DNA from: Nectonema munidae
Lineage: Eukaryota > Nematomorpha > Nectonematoida > Nectonematidae
Assembly (NCBI GenBank): GCA_030549495.1
Contig: JAUIRK010000927.1
Coordinates: 124,001-188,000, forward strand
Reading direction: 5' to 3'
Length of the DNA stretch: 64,000 bases
Below, in pieces: positions 38,322-48,697 of this stretch (positions are counted from its first letter, which is position 1; the number at the start of each line of letters is the position of its first letter). Under the pieces are notes generated by a model. It was not told the origin of the DNA. It did no database searches and saw only the letters and a program-made list of their open reading frames with translations. Made by a program: the position numbers and the translations under genes.

Positions 38322-40488
38322 CAGTGGTTCTTAACCTGGGGGTCGTGACCCCCTTAGGGGTAATTTTAAATTCTTAGAAGGGTAATGAAAACCGGATTTT
38401 TTTATTAGTCGTTTTGTGATAATGATAAAAGGTACATTCAAGCATTTTTTCTCTACGCAAAAACAGGATGTAAATTTCTTATAATAAATGTATTAGTAAT
38501 TAGTCAGCATTTTTCTAATCCTCCATATGTAGTCGCCAAAACATATTTTTGTCATCTTACATTGCTTCTTGCTTCTTTTCTTCATGCTTTTGCTCTCTAT
38601 AATTTTCCTAACACATATCACATACGGCTGTAATTTCTCTTTCCATTTTGACTTTATCAAATTACATCAATCATAAATAATTGTTTTATCATTGTTATTT
38701 AATATCAGTTGAAATGAAATCATATTGCAGATGCATACAACAATGATAATAATAAAAGAAAGAAGAGTATACTTTGAAGTTTTTTCATAACTTTGCTACG
38801 TAGTATTTTCAAGCGTTTAATTGTTGCAATAATTTCACTTATATTTTTCTCAGTTTTAATGTCTGCTAAAACACGCACATATAATGAAGCTTTTCTCAAA
38901 TTTGGTTTTACAAGTATTATTCAAAACTCAGTTGTTAAACCCCAATGTATTATTTGTAGTAAAGTTTTAAGCCATGAAAGTATGAAGTCAAGTAAATTGA
39001 AGCAACACTTCGAAACTGTTCATACCCAACACGCTGCTAAAAGTTTAAATTAAAACAAAAAGAAACATCTTTAAGAGCAAGCCGGATAGATTCAACTGGG
39101 CACTTGGCTGTGCAAAGTAAAGCCGCTCTAAAAGCATCTTTTAAAATTGCATTGAACATTGCAAAAGCTAAGAAACCTCATACTAGTGGTGAGGAATTGA
39201 TAAAACCTTGTATCTTAGAAGCTGTTTCATCTGTTCTTGGGCAAAAACAAGCAGAAGAATTAAAATCAATTTCTCTTTCAAATGACACTATCAGAAAGCG
39301 TATTTTTGATATGAGTGAAGATATACTAATACAAACAGTAAATGCAGTGAAGGCTAGTTCTTTTTATTCTTTGCAACTTGATGAGTCAACAGATGTTTCA
39401 TCATGCTCCCAACTTTTGGTTTATGCTCGATATTTTGAAGAACAAGCTTTAAAAGAAGAATACTTGTTTTCTGAGCAATTAAGTACCACAGCTCGTGGAG
39501 AAGACGTTTTCAAAATTCTTGAAAGCTTTTTAGCAAAACATAGTTTAAGCTGGAAAACGCTTGTTGGAGTATGTACTGACGGGGCTCCATCAATGATTGG
39601 CTATAACTCTGGGTTTAAAGCTCTCGTTAAAATAACCGCACCCCACATCTCTTTCACTCACTGCGTGATTCACCGCTATGCTTTAGCGATGAAAACTCTT
39701 CCGCCATCTTTTCGAGAAGTTTTGGATTTAGTTGTCAAGATTGTAAATCATATTAGAAAAAATGCTACAACTTCGAGAATTTTTAAAAATATGTGTGAAG
39801 AAATTGGTATGAATTTTTTTGAGAATAGTGATATCTCTGCTAAGATTGAGTTTCTCCAAATTCGAGAAAACATTCAACTTAAACTTGATTTCAACGAACA
39901 ATCACTTGCAAAGTTTTGGGCAAAATTGGAAACTGTTGACCCTGTTCTTTCGAAACGTGCCATGCAATTTTTAGTACAGTCCCCTTCAACTTATCGCTGC
40001 GAGACAGGATTTTGTGCCATGATGAGCTTAAAAACAAGTTCACGTAATAAACGTGTTATTGATGCGGACATGAGATGTTGCTTATCAAACATTGTGCCGT
40101 GTTTTGAAAAAATTTTATCTAATAAACAGTACCAACCTTCTCATTAATATATATATTTAGTATTGTTTTTGAATAAATTTTTGTCTTTTTTATTTTTATT
40201 AAAGAACAAGAAAACATTTTTTCTTACTGAAAAAGAAAGTTAGTGTGCATGTTGTGTGTGTGTGTGTGTTGTTATGCTAAAAATAGGTCATGGGTATTGA
40301 ATATTTAAGTCAAAATAAAGAACTTAATAAAATATAATTGTTTATTTATAAAATCATTCAGTTAAAAAAGTTTTATTAAGAATATGATGTTTTAACAAAA
40401 CATATAGTAAAAATAAGTAAAAAAACTTGAAGGGGGTCGAGCAAATTTTTAAAGGGGGTCGCAATGACAAAAAGGTTAAGAACCACTG
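38322..40488 (+). mobile_element. hAT transposon with ZBED5-like transposase and 8-bp TSD
   Basis: The ends CAGTGGTTCTTAACCTGGGG and ...GGTTAAGAACCACTG form a clean terminal inverted repeat. The octamer CCCTACAG directly flanks both sides (38314-38321 and 40489-40496), a perfect target-site duplication. At 2167 bp it is shorter than an autonomous relative, and the coding region is internally deleted. The intact flanking duplication and readable frames suggest this is one of the younger insertions here. Confidence 0.92.
38793..40147 (+). CDS. hAT transposase, ZBED5/FAM200-like, internally deleted
   Basis: 38793-39053 encodes the N-terminal part with KTRTYNEAFLKFGFT and a BED-type zinc finger (CIICSKVLSHESMKSSKL, KQHFETVHTQH). 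A TAA follows at about 39051. 39104-40147 (347 residues) carries the RNase-H-like core: SLQLDESTDVSSCSQLLVYA, VGVCTDGAPSMIGYNSGF and THCVIHRYALAMKTLP, and ends SNIVPCFEKILSNKQ. The D of LDEST and the D of CTDGAPSM are retained. After EEIGMNFF the sequence jumps to the C-terminal LRENIQLKLDF region. The usual 150-200 residues between, including the insertion domain, are missing, so it should be inactive. Deleted copies of this kind can still be moved in trans. Confidence 0.85.
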
Positions 40489-40506
40489 CCCTACAGCATA
40501 CTCTAT

Positions 40507-40600
40507 GGATGGCATGGCAGGTTGGTTAAGATGTTTGACTCAGCACGAAGGTCTCCCCCCCCCCCTGAAAACACATGGGGGGGGGGGGGCGGTCGCCCCT
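40507..40600 (+). repeat. SINE-like head with C-run and G-run
   Basis: GGCATGGCAGGTTGGTTAAG and GACTCAGCACGAAGG match the reverse complement of 17480-17583. It breaks into a C run (40555-40565), CTGAAAACACAT, and a G run (40577-40589). CTGAAAACAC also occurs at the 3' end of the SINE family, so this may be a copy with its middle deleted. Confidence 0.45.
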
Positions 40601-40609
40601 GGTTGGAAT

Positions 40610-40990
40610 CATTTTCCTGTAAAAATAAAAACTATTGCCTATAAATCCTTGGTTTTACCAGTTTTAAATTGTTTTAATTGGCTACATCTTTTGCTACCTT
40701 ACTTCGTGACATTTCCTAAAATTGATAGCTGCATCTTTTGATACCATTTTCATGGCAGTTGAATGACCTTTTCATGCCTGAATCTGTCAATCAAAATCAA
40801 AAATTTAACTTTTTCAGCAAAATTCTGACAGTATCTCTAGTTAAGCTTATAACCTTGGTTCTATATTATATACTCTTTTGAAAATTTATAAATATATACA
40901 GTTTTGAACACATAACACTTTATAGTTAAAAAAATTTCAAAATCATGGTTACTTTTTGGGAAATGTCAATCAAAATTTTGATTGATGAGA
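40610..40990. other. Intergenic; possible LINE scrap
   Basis: About 40,620-40,680 can be read KIKTIAYKSLVLPVLNCFNW, which resembles the RT thumb text of copy D ([12 protein letters not shown]...NWG). It may be what remains of copy B beyond the hAT insertion. The rest is AT-rich with no feature. Confidence 0.3.
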
Positions 40991-41771
40991 ATATATCTAA
41001 TAAAATATACCTTCAAATTTTACATGAAATATATTTTTTTATATCAAATCAGGTATGCTGATTTCATTTTTAGACTTATTTTTGAAATTTAGAAATTGAA
41101 AATAGCTATAAGTGTGTAACAAACTTGCGGTTTACTTCTAAAATCTGTCTCTGAAAACATTCATTCAAATTTTACATGGAATATACACATTATTATAACA
41201 AATCAACAATCGCAATTTCATTTATAAATTCTTTTTGCATTTAGAATTTGAAAATGCTTATCAATGTGAAACAAATTTGTGGTTTATTTTTAAAATCTGT
41301 CTCCGAGAATATTAATTAAAATTTTACATGAAATATACACGCTTTTATAACAAATCAACAATGCCAATTTCATTTATGGATTGTTTTTGCATTTAGAATT
41401 TGAAAATACTTATAAGTATGAATAAAGTTGCGGTTTATTTCTAAAATCTGTCTTCGACAACACTCATTTAAATTTTACATGAAATATAAACATTTTGATA
41501 TCAAATCAACAATGGCAATTTCATTTATAGATTATTTTTGCATTTTGATTCCAAAATACTTATAAGTGTGAAACAAATTTACGGTTTATTTCTAAAATCT
41601 GTCTTCGAGAACATTCATTCAAATTTTACATGAAATAAACGCATTTTCATATCAAATCAACAATGTCAATTTCATTTGTATTCAAAATTACCTATAAGTA
41701 TAAAATAAATTTGTGGTTCACTTCTAAAAATTGTTCCCAAAAACTAAATTTGCGGTTTGCATCTAAAATCT
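40991..41771 (+). repeat. Tandem array of ~152-bp units (left part)
   Basis: The anchor TTTTACATG(A/G)AATA recurs at about 41021, 41173, 41325, 41476 and 41627, spacings of 152, 152, 151 and 151. Each unit holds AACAAATCAACAATG-like, TTTGCATTTAGAATTTG and GGTTTATTTCTAAAATCTGT segments. The last unit is cut at AAATCT (41771) by a LINE and resumes at 43217. Confidence 0.85.
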
Positions 41772-43216
41772 TTAGCTATATTCTTTAGCCGTCTTCATTG
41801 ACTTTAAAAAGGCTTTTGGTTCGGTGAATCATAAAATCTTGATTTATAAATTATCCAGACTTGGCTTTCGATCTGATTTCAATAAATGGATTTCCGACTA
41901 TTTCATGGATAGACGCTTCTTTCTTTCGAACCATTTTTCTTCATCCCCAACTTTTCCTATTTTTAAAGGAGTTCCACAAGGTTCCATACTGGGACCTCTA
42001 CTATTTTTGTTATATATTAATGATTTACCCATTTTCCTCTCTAACAGTTGCATACCCTATGTGTATGCTGATGATGTACCTTACTTTTTAAGTCTTCCAA
42101 TTCTAAATTTGATTATAATGTTGTTAATCAGTCTCTCTATAATGTTTCTCTCTGGTAAATTTTATAATAATGATAAATCCAACTTTATAATCTTTTCTTC
42201 AACTTGCGTCAGAAACGATATGGCATTAAAAATTGGCGAGCATACTTTGATAAGATTGTCTGAAATCAAATTCTTGGGAGTAATTCTAACTGAAAAACTT
42301 TCTTGGAATCTACACATTAGAACGGTTATCACAAAATTATCACGATATTGTGGAGTCTTCAACAAAATAGGTCAACTTATTTCTCCTGAAGTACTTAAAA
42401 TACTTTATTATGCATATATATTTCCTCATATTAAATATGCAAGCTTATTATGGGGCAGTTCTAACCATACACTGTTGCATAAAATCAATTCTCTTCAAAA
42501 AAAAGTTTTTTCTAATGTCAACAAAAGGCTTATCACAGAGGTACAGTACTTAAGTGTTCATCAAATTAATCAGCTTTCTTATGCAATGTTCTTTTACAAC
42601 TCAGTTTATCTAATTGACAATATTTTCCCCGATACTTTTGTCAAAAACAATACTTTACATCCCTATAACACTAGAACAACAGATAATTATCATATATTTT
42701 TATCCAGAAATAATAGTTTTTTATCTAAATTAAAATATAAATGCACAATTTTCATTAATAAGTATGTTTCTTTATTAGATATGAGCAGTCCAATTAAATT
42801 TAAGAAATCAGTTTTATCTGTTACATGCTTTATAATTCCTTTTTTTAGTATATTTTTATCCCTTACTTTCTATATCTAATGCTTTGGATGAAATATATAT
42901 ATATATACTTTTCCCTGTTTCCTTATGAATATTGTGTCACATATAAAAATATTGCAATCTGTGTTTCACTTCGTATACACTCTATTATTTATATTTATAT
43001 ATATTATAAATGATATGTAAAAATTTTTTATTTATTATTCATGAGTTAATTTCTGAAATTGTTTCAACTGAAGATCTTCCATCTCGACGAATTCACTTCC
43101 CTTTGGATTCCTTCAGAAGAACACGAATTATTTATGATGCACTCCAAAATTTTTTGTTTTTTTTGCAACACTCGATTTGTTTTTTTGTCAATAAACTTTA
43201 CTTTACTTTACTTTAT
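41772..43216 (+). mobile_element. LINE of a second type, 5'-truncated, inserted in the tandem array
   Basis: It starts mid-RT and ends with (CTTTA)n after AATAAA (about 43,188-43,214). AAATCT flanks both sides (41766-41771, 43217-43222), a short target-site duplication. A repeat-type tail instead of poly-A is usual in CR1/L2-like lineages. The array continues in register on both sides, so the insertion point is exact. Confidence 0.85.
41824..42879 (+). CDS. LINE reverse transcriptase, C-terminal part (351 codons)
   Basis: The frame is open from the truncated start: AVFIDFKKAFGSVNHKIL just upstream (motif A, catalytic D present), RLGFRSDFNKWISDYF, GVPQGSILGPLLFLLYIND (motif B), YADDV at about residue 77 (motif C, catalytic DD), FLGVILTEKLSWNLHI, then thumb and C-terminal tail (IKYASLLWGSSNH). 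The RT core residues are all there, but the N-terminal fingers and the endonuclease are missing, so it cannot retrotranspose alone. It lacks the C-terminal Cys motif of copies A and D, so it is a different family. Confidence 0.85.
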   Translation: MNHKILIYKLSRLGFRSDFNKWISDYFMDRRFFLSNHFSSSPTFPIFKGVPQGSILGPLLFLLYINDLPIFLSNSCIPYVYADDVPYFLSLPILNLIIMLLISLSIMFLSGKFYNNDKSNFIIFSSTCVRNDMALKIGEHTLIRLSEIKFLGVILTEKLSWNLHIRTVITKLSRYCGVFNKIGQLISPEVLKILYYAYIFPHIKYASLLWGSSNHTLLHKINSLQKKVFSNVNKRLITEVQYLSVHQINQLSYAMFFYNSVYLIDNIFPDTFVKNNTLHPYNTRTTDNYHIFLSRNNSFLSKLKYKCTIFINKYVSLLDMSSPIKFKKSVLSVTCFIIPFFSIFLSLTFYI

Positions 43217-43345
43217 AAATCTGACTACGAGAATATTCACTCCAATTTTTCATGAAATACACACATTTTTATAACAAATCAACAATGCCAATTCCAATTA
43301 TAGATTGTTTTTGGATTTAGAATGTGAAAATACTTGTAAGCGTGA
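43217..43345 (+). repeat. Tandem array of ~152-bp units (right part)
   Basis: It continues AAATCTGACTACGAGAATATT, CATGAAATACACAC, AACAAATCAACAATGCCAATT and TTAGAATGTGAAAATACTTG in the same order as the units left of the LINE. Confidence 0.8.
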
Positions 43346-43354
43346 ATCAAATTT

Positions 43355-45600
43355 GCAAATCAGGTGTTTTACACATATGTACCCATTTTCAAGTAGGCTG
43401 AATCAAACAGTGATGTTTATTTTTTATAAAAATTAATCATACCTGTCAAAAAATGATTGATATATGACACTTCAACTGAAATAAAGGACTTCATGATTAA
43501 ATAGTTATACGTAGCTATATATGTAATTTATTTTGTCATAGAACAAATAGAATTAAAGTAGGCAAAACAAAATTGCAAAAAAAGAAAATATAACTGAAAA
43601 TGATATAGAACTAAAAACGGGATTTTATACCGAATTCAATGAGGTGATTTTTTAATGAAATTAATTAAATACAAAACAAGGACTCTGTAGAGGCATATTT
43701 TGATGCGCATCATTTTATTTGAAGGAGAAAGACAGTTCGTGTATACCATTCACTCTACAATATCTCGAAACAAGCTGAATCGGTCAATTTAAATAAGTTT
43801 CGTGTTTGACCATTTTGAGAAAGTTTTATACGTATAATCAAACAATATACAAATGAACGAAGATGATAAAGTTGAAACATAATTTATTTATAATAAAAAT
43901 TTGATCGTTTTTTATATCTAATCATTTGGTTGTCGTATCGTTTCCCTAAAATGAAAAATATTTTCATCTCAACATGAGTTTTCTGCATAAAATTTGCTAT
44001 TTTATTTAATAATTGCTGGCAGTATTTAAAAAAAAAGTGAATGATCTCCTTTATTAAAAATTGTCAAGGATAATAAAAATAGTTTTAAAAGAGAAAAACT
44101 TCATTCGAAAATTTGTCTTTTTGATAATCAAGATTCAAAAAAACATTTCCATTCAAAAACATTTAAAAGAAATTTCCATTTCTTGGGTTTTTCTCATTAT
44201 TAAAGCAAAAATAGTACCTGCATTTACTCTTGCCGTATCTAATAGATAAGAAAAAGCAGCTACTGTCCATTTTTTTGTTTTTCCATTTGTGGAATAATTT
44301 CTTATTCTCCGATCGACCATATCCGTTTCACCCTTGGAAAAATCGTACTGTTTAAAAATTGCAAGTTTACTTTTTTCATCATCTAATGTAATTCCTAAAA
44401 TGGGAGGGATGGGGGGGTCTGGAAGTCAAAACTAAAACATTTTTCTTTTTTTTTGATTTAGAAAATACTACATAACTATGAATTGATAAAAATTCTCTAT
44501 CTATATCCCAGCAAAACTTATAAGAAAATTCATCTCTATTATCTAAACTTTTTATATTTTGCGGAATACCTTTTCTTCTTGTGTCTATTGTACCGACAAT
44601 AGTTAATCCTTTTTTATACAGCCAATCAGCTAGCTCTATAGAGGTATACAAACAGTCAATGGTTAAATTTCGACCTCTCAAAGATAAATATGCAGTGATG
44701 ATGTCTCTTATAAGTGTATAAGTTCTAAATAATTTTTCTCAATATATACATAGTAACCTTGGCAAAACTTGAATGGCATTTTCAGAAGAAAAGGGAGCCT
44801 ACTTTATATATACAAATGTAAGGAAGTTTGAAAAGTTATAACTTCATTCTTCCGAAATAGAAACCTACCAAATTTTGCATATCTGTAAGCACAATATATA
44901 AATGGAATATTCAAAGTTTGAAAAAATTCGAAAAAAGTATACATAATATTTAAAAAACATGATGTAATCATGCAAACTCCAGTTGAAATATAATTCACAG
45001 CGAGTCTAAAAATGAAAAAAAAATTTGAAAATAAATATATGAATCAATTTTATAGTATAATGATGAGTATCAAAATTAATATTCGTGCCTCATTGGAAAT
45101 TTTAATACTGAAAAAATTTGTTTTATTATAGATTCCAAATAAAATCTAAACTTCAAAGAGAAATAAATTCATATGTGAAATGACTGAAAATTTGAATATA
45201 GTCTTTAGAGAATAGCATGAAAACAAATCGTTCAAAAATCAGTACAATATATCTGACGGCAAACATACTACGATTTTAAAAGTCACAAATTAATCAAAAA
45301 TGTTAAAAAAAACTTTTTATAACTACTTAAATAAACAGTTAATTTTTTCAGTTGGACTGTCATATGTCAATCAATTTTTTGACAAGGTTTGATTGATTTT
45401 TTAAAAAAATAAACATCACCATTGTATTCAGCATACATGAAAACGGGTGTATATATATATAAAACTTTGTATAACCATTTAAACTAAAAGGTTCTTTTTT
45501 AAGTTGAACTGACATATATCAATCAATTTTTTGACACGTTCGATTGATTTTTATAAAAAAATAAATGTCACGATCAGATTCGCAATCAATCATTTAATAG
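43355..45600. mobile_element. piggyBac-type relic between long inverted repeats
   Basis: About 43,355-43,490 is the imperfect reverse complement of about 45,345-45,460 (shared GTCATAT(A/G)TCAATCA..TTTTTTGACA, TAAACATCAC, GAAAA.GGGT). A second direct copy of the right arm lies at about 45,490-45,595. Between the arms lies a minus-strand piggyBac transposase fragment. The arms may be the subterminal repeats of that element; they also hold internal TCAATCA/TGATTGA pairs. Confidence 0.5.
44130..44760 (-). pseudogene. piggyBac transposase fragment (PGBD4-like)
   Basis: The minus strand 44681-44379 reads RGRNLTIDCLYTSIELADWL, YKKGLTIVGTIDTRRKGIP and FVFSK-like core sequence of a DDE_Tnp_1_7 transposase (the D of the second catalytic position lies in LTID). 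A shift in frame then gives YDFSKGETDMVDRRIRNYST and TVAAFSYLLDTARVNAGTIF (about 44,340-44,210), the C-terminal catalytic segment with its D. Upstream TLIRDIITAYL is also family-like. The N-terminal part is missing, and shifts break the rest. It is a different piggyBac lineage from the copy at 56.6-59.2 kb. Confidence 0.75.
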
Positions 45601-46739
45601 GTTCACGCGAAAATTTTGTAAAAATTTAAAATCATTCAAGAAAAACCAAGGAGGGCTAAAATAGCAACCCTTCCGTCACTGAGGAAATGAAAATAGGCCG
45701 TCAATAATAGGGTTTAGAATATTTATTTTGCAAAAAAAATATCGAGATTAGCATTAAATCTGAAATATAATGCACATATCAGCAGTAAATTCTTTTTAAC
45801 TAATGTTTTGAAAATACAAGATATCTATAAGTATAAATTAATGAATTTTTACCGATAGTATTCATGTTTTCTTTCCAATAGAATACTAATAAAATAATGT
45901 TTAATTATGAAGTAAGATCAAAATTTAGTTAATTTCACCCAAGGCTTAAATCAAAAAAATGCCAACAAAACATTAGGCAGAAAATCAGATTTAGTAGAAA
46001 CCACTGAAAATATTAATATCATAAAACTGACGCAATTAAATAAAAAGCCTTTTAAAATCTACATCAAAAACAAATTATCACAGCCATTTGATAGGTCATG
46101 TACTCTAGGAAATTGCTTTTCCTGTTCACTTTTTAATGTCATTGCATAACATTGAAAACAAACACCCGATATTTTTGGATATAGCATTTTTCTCTATATA
46201 ATATGTCAATGTATAATATGTCAATGTATAATATATCATTTATTATATATCTGTTTATGCAAATTATCTATATATAAATTTTTTTCTCTTATAAATATTT
46301 ATATAATATTTCATTTTTGTTATAAATTATATAAATAAATTTTATTTCAACCATGATTGTTTTTTATATTAAATAAAAATAGTAAACATATTAAATAAAT
46401 GTTAAAATTTTGTAAAATGATTTTATGTATGAAATGGTTACACACAGTAGCGATTTTGATTAGTCTTTGTGTGAAGTCAGAAAAATTTCCTGAAAAAACA
46501 CAAACTGTTTTTAATTATTTTTTATAATAATTGGTATTTTTTGTGAAATATTTTGATTCTTATTTAACAACAAACATGTGTACGCTAATAAATTTCTTCT
46601 TTTTTTTCTTAATTCTAAGATATTTAAGGACATACAGTCACATATTAGTTGAGGGATAGTGAATAATTTCTTATCTATTTTTAACAGAGATAAATGAAGA
46701 AAAGTACGAAGAAGAGAAACCCACAAAAATGATATTTAA
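45601..46739. other. Intergenic, AT-rich
   Basis: No gene seen. Direct TATAATATGTCAATG repeats lie near 46,197-46,235. Confidence 0.5.
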
Positions 46740-47420
46740 TTTTTATATCATTTAAAGAAAGACGATGAAAAAAAGCTGTGGAACCGAAAAACCGCAGTGC
46801 GTTGTTTGTTAGGAAGTGGTCAGCCACGAATCAAGAAAATAATCTCAAGGGCCATCTCCTGGGAAAACAGCCAACTCTGGCAAAGAAAAGATCTTGAGTA
46901 TTCTAAGGGGAAAAAAGAACTGAAAAGTCAGCGGTTAGACAATTCTATGCATTCTAGTTAACAACCAACACTTGCACCCCAACTTTTTGGAAAAAAATGC
47001 TCAGTTTATGCAACCAAACACAATTGGAGAAAATGTGTTAAAGTCAGCAGCCTTTGTTATGGTTTGTACCATCCTTGGAGATGCTGAAATGAAAAAATTG
47101 AAGCTCTTTCGCTGTAAGATAACACAATCAAAAAAGAATTCAAGAAATTTCGCAAGACATTAAACGACAGGTAGTTCCTGCCATCAAGGAGAGCGCAAAA
47201 TTCAGTCTTGAGTTGGCTGAGTCAACTGAAGGCTGTGACGATGCTCAGGTCTTGGCATATGCTTGATACCCAGGGAAGAGTACATTGAAAAAAACTTTCT
47301 GTTATGTAAATCACTAGATACAACAACAACAGGTGAAGAACTTTTCAAGTTGGTTGATAGTTTCATCAAAGAAAAATCGGATCAGTGATATAGTGTCTGA
47401 TCGGATGGAACACCTACAAT

Positions 47421-47444
47421 CAGGGCCCGCGCTAATCAAAATTT

Positions 47445-47475
<31 letters not shown>

Positions 47476-48697
47476 GCTCAAACTTTATAGTGTGTTGAAT
47501 ATACACTTAAAGTTTTTTCAAAAAAAGCTTTTATCAATGTGACAAAAAATAGATATAGAAAATCATTTGAAAACTATCTTTGAAAAACAAAAATTAAAGA
47601 AGAATCATTTTATTAAAAAATTGTGAATAAGTTAATATTCCATGTTCAAACAGTTAACGTTAGTCTTCTTGGTTTTTTGTTAAAATTCTTTAGGAAATCA
47701 TCAAATGTAATTTTCTTGGTGAGTTTTTTTCCTTGAGAAAGAATTATCAAGTTTTCTTTTCTTTCACTCAGCATCGACTGTCGTGAAGAAGTGAAAACTC
47801 TTTTAAGTGTTGAAAAACTTCTTTCACACGACGCTGTGCTGATGCCTATTGTTAAAGCAGCTTAAAAAATATACTGTAATGTAAATAATATTTTAGTAAA
47901 AATATCATAATTACCAATATACAAAGAAAAGATCTCATTACAGGCGGACTTGATGGGATATAATTCCTTTAAAATATCAGAAATTTCTATTCCTGGTCGT
48001 AAGTTCTTTCCCTCCAAAAAAGTTTTGATAACCTAGTTATGTCAAATATTAAAAACGATTATTATAGAAAACGTATTATTCAAATGATAGATTACTAAGC
48101 ACTGAGAAGATAAAATATTTTCGTCAGTCTTTATTTCAAGAAGAGTGCATAGTGGTTTGATTTTCTCATACATAAGAAAATGTTCTTTTGAACTAGGCAT
48201 AAGGCAGTTAATAGCATTTATAATAGAAATGTTTTGATCTGCAAATCTGAAAAATTCCAAAAACTCATTAAGCAAAATGGTAATATATCATTTTTACCTT
48301 TTTGAAATTTCCTGTATTACTGAATCAAAACATTCATAATATATTTTTCTAATTTTTGCAATTTCTGAATTATTATCATCAGAATTAGGCTTCATGGATG
48401 AATCAACTTCAAAATCACTCAATCTTTGAGGGACTTTAGGGACTTTGAGAGATTTTAGGAAGGACTAAGCTTTAATTAAATAACACTTGGATTGGATTGG
48501 ATTGGATTGGATTGGATTGGAATATCTAAGCACTTGCCAACTTTGTTGATATGCTTGCTTGATTGCTGGATGTTTATATTAAAAACAATGGAACAAAATT
48601 GTCTATTTTACAGTGACTTGAGATTGATAAGAGGGGGGCTCACATTTAAAGAGAGGGGGGCTCAAGCCCCCAATTTTAATAGGACGCGCGGGCCCTG
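47421..48697 (-). mobile_element. hAT transposon with CAGGGCCCGCGC ends and 8-bp TSD
   Basis: The ends CAGGGCCCGCGCTAATC and ...GACGCGCGGGCCCTG are inverted repeats (CAGGGCCCGCGC). The octamer CCTACAAT flanks both sides (47413-47420 and 48698-48705), a perfect target-site duplication, and lies in the coding text of the older ZBED5-like relic. 1277 bp. Next to the left end a T run (47442-47454) passes into a 22-base G run (47455-47476). A (TTGGA)n run lies at 48487-48521. Confidence 0.92.
47645..48425 (-). CDS. hAT transposase C-terminal half, ZMYM1-like, with three short introns
   Basis: On the minus strand, exon text joins across three short GT-AG introns. The exons read KIRKIYYECFDSVIQEISKR (to 48298), then FADQNISIINAINCLMPSS...SQCL (48246-48096), VIKTFLEGKNLRPGIEISDI...LYI (48032-47915), and AALTIGISTASCERSFSTLK...RQSMLSERKENL (47860-47645, stop TGA). 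The introns are 48247-48297 (51 bp), 48033-48095 (63 bp) and 47861-47914 (54 bp). The last exon is the hATC dimerisation domain with the hallmark TASCERSFS. The N-terminal zinc finger and catalytic start are missing, so this is a deleted, non-autonomous copy. The three introns are inferred from frame and domain continuity. Confidence 0.65.

Larger units (their letters stand above)
37814..40601. mobile_element. Outer hAT-like element with CAGGGGCG ends
   Basis: The left end CAGGGGCGCACATCC and the right end ...GGTCGCCCCTG share an 8-base terminal inverted repeat (CAGGGGCG). The flanking octamers TTTTGGAT (37806-37813) and GTTGGAAT (40602-40609) agree at 5 of 8 positions, a plausible decayed target-site duplication. 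Inside are AT-rich filler, the complete younger hAT at 38322-40488 and a SINE-like stretch. No transposase belongs to the outer element. Confidence 0.45.
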
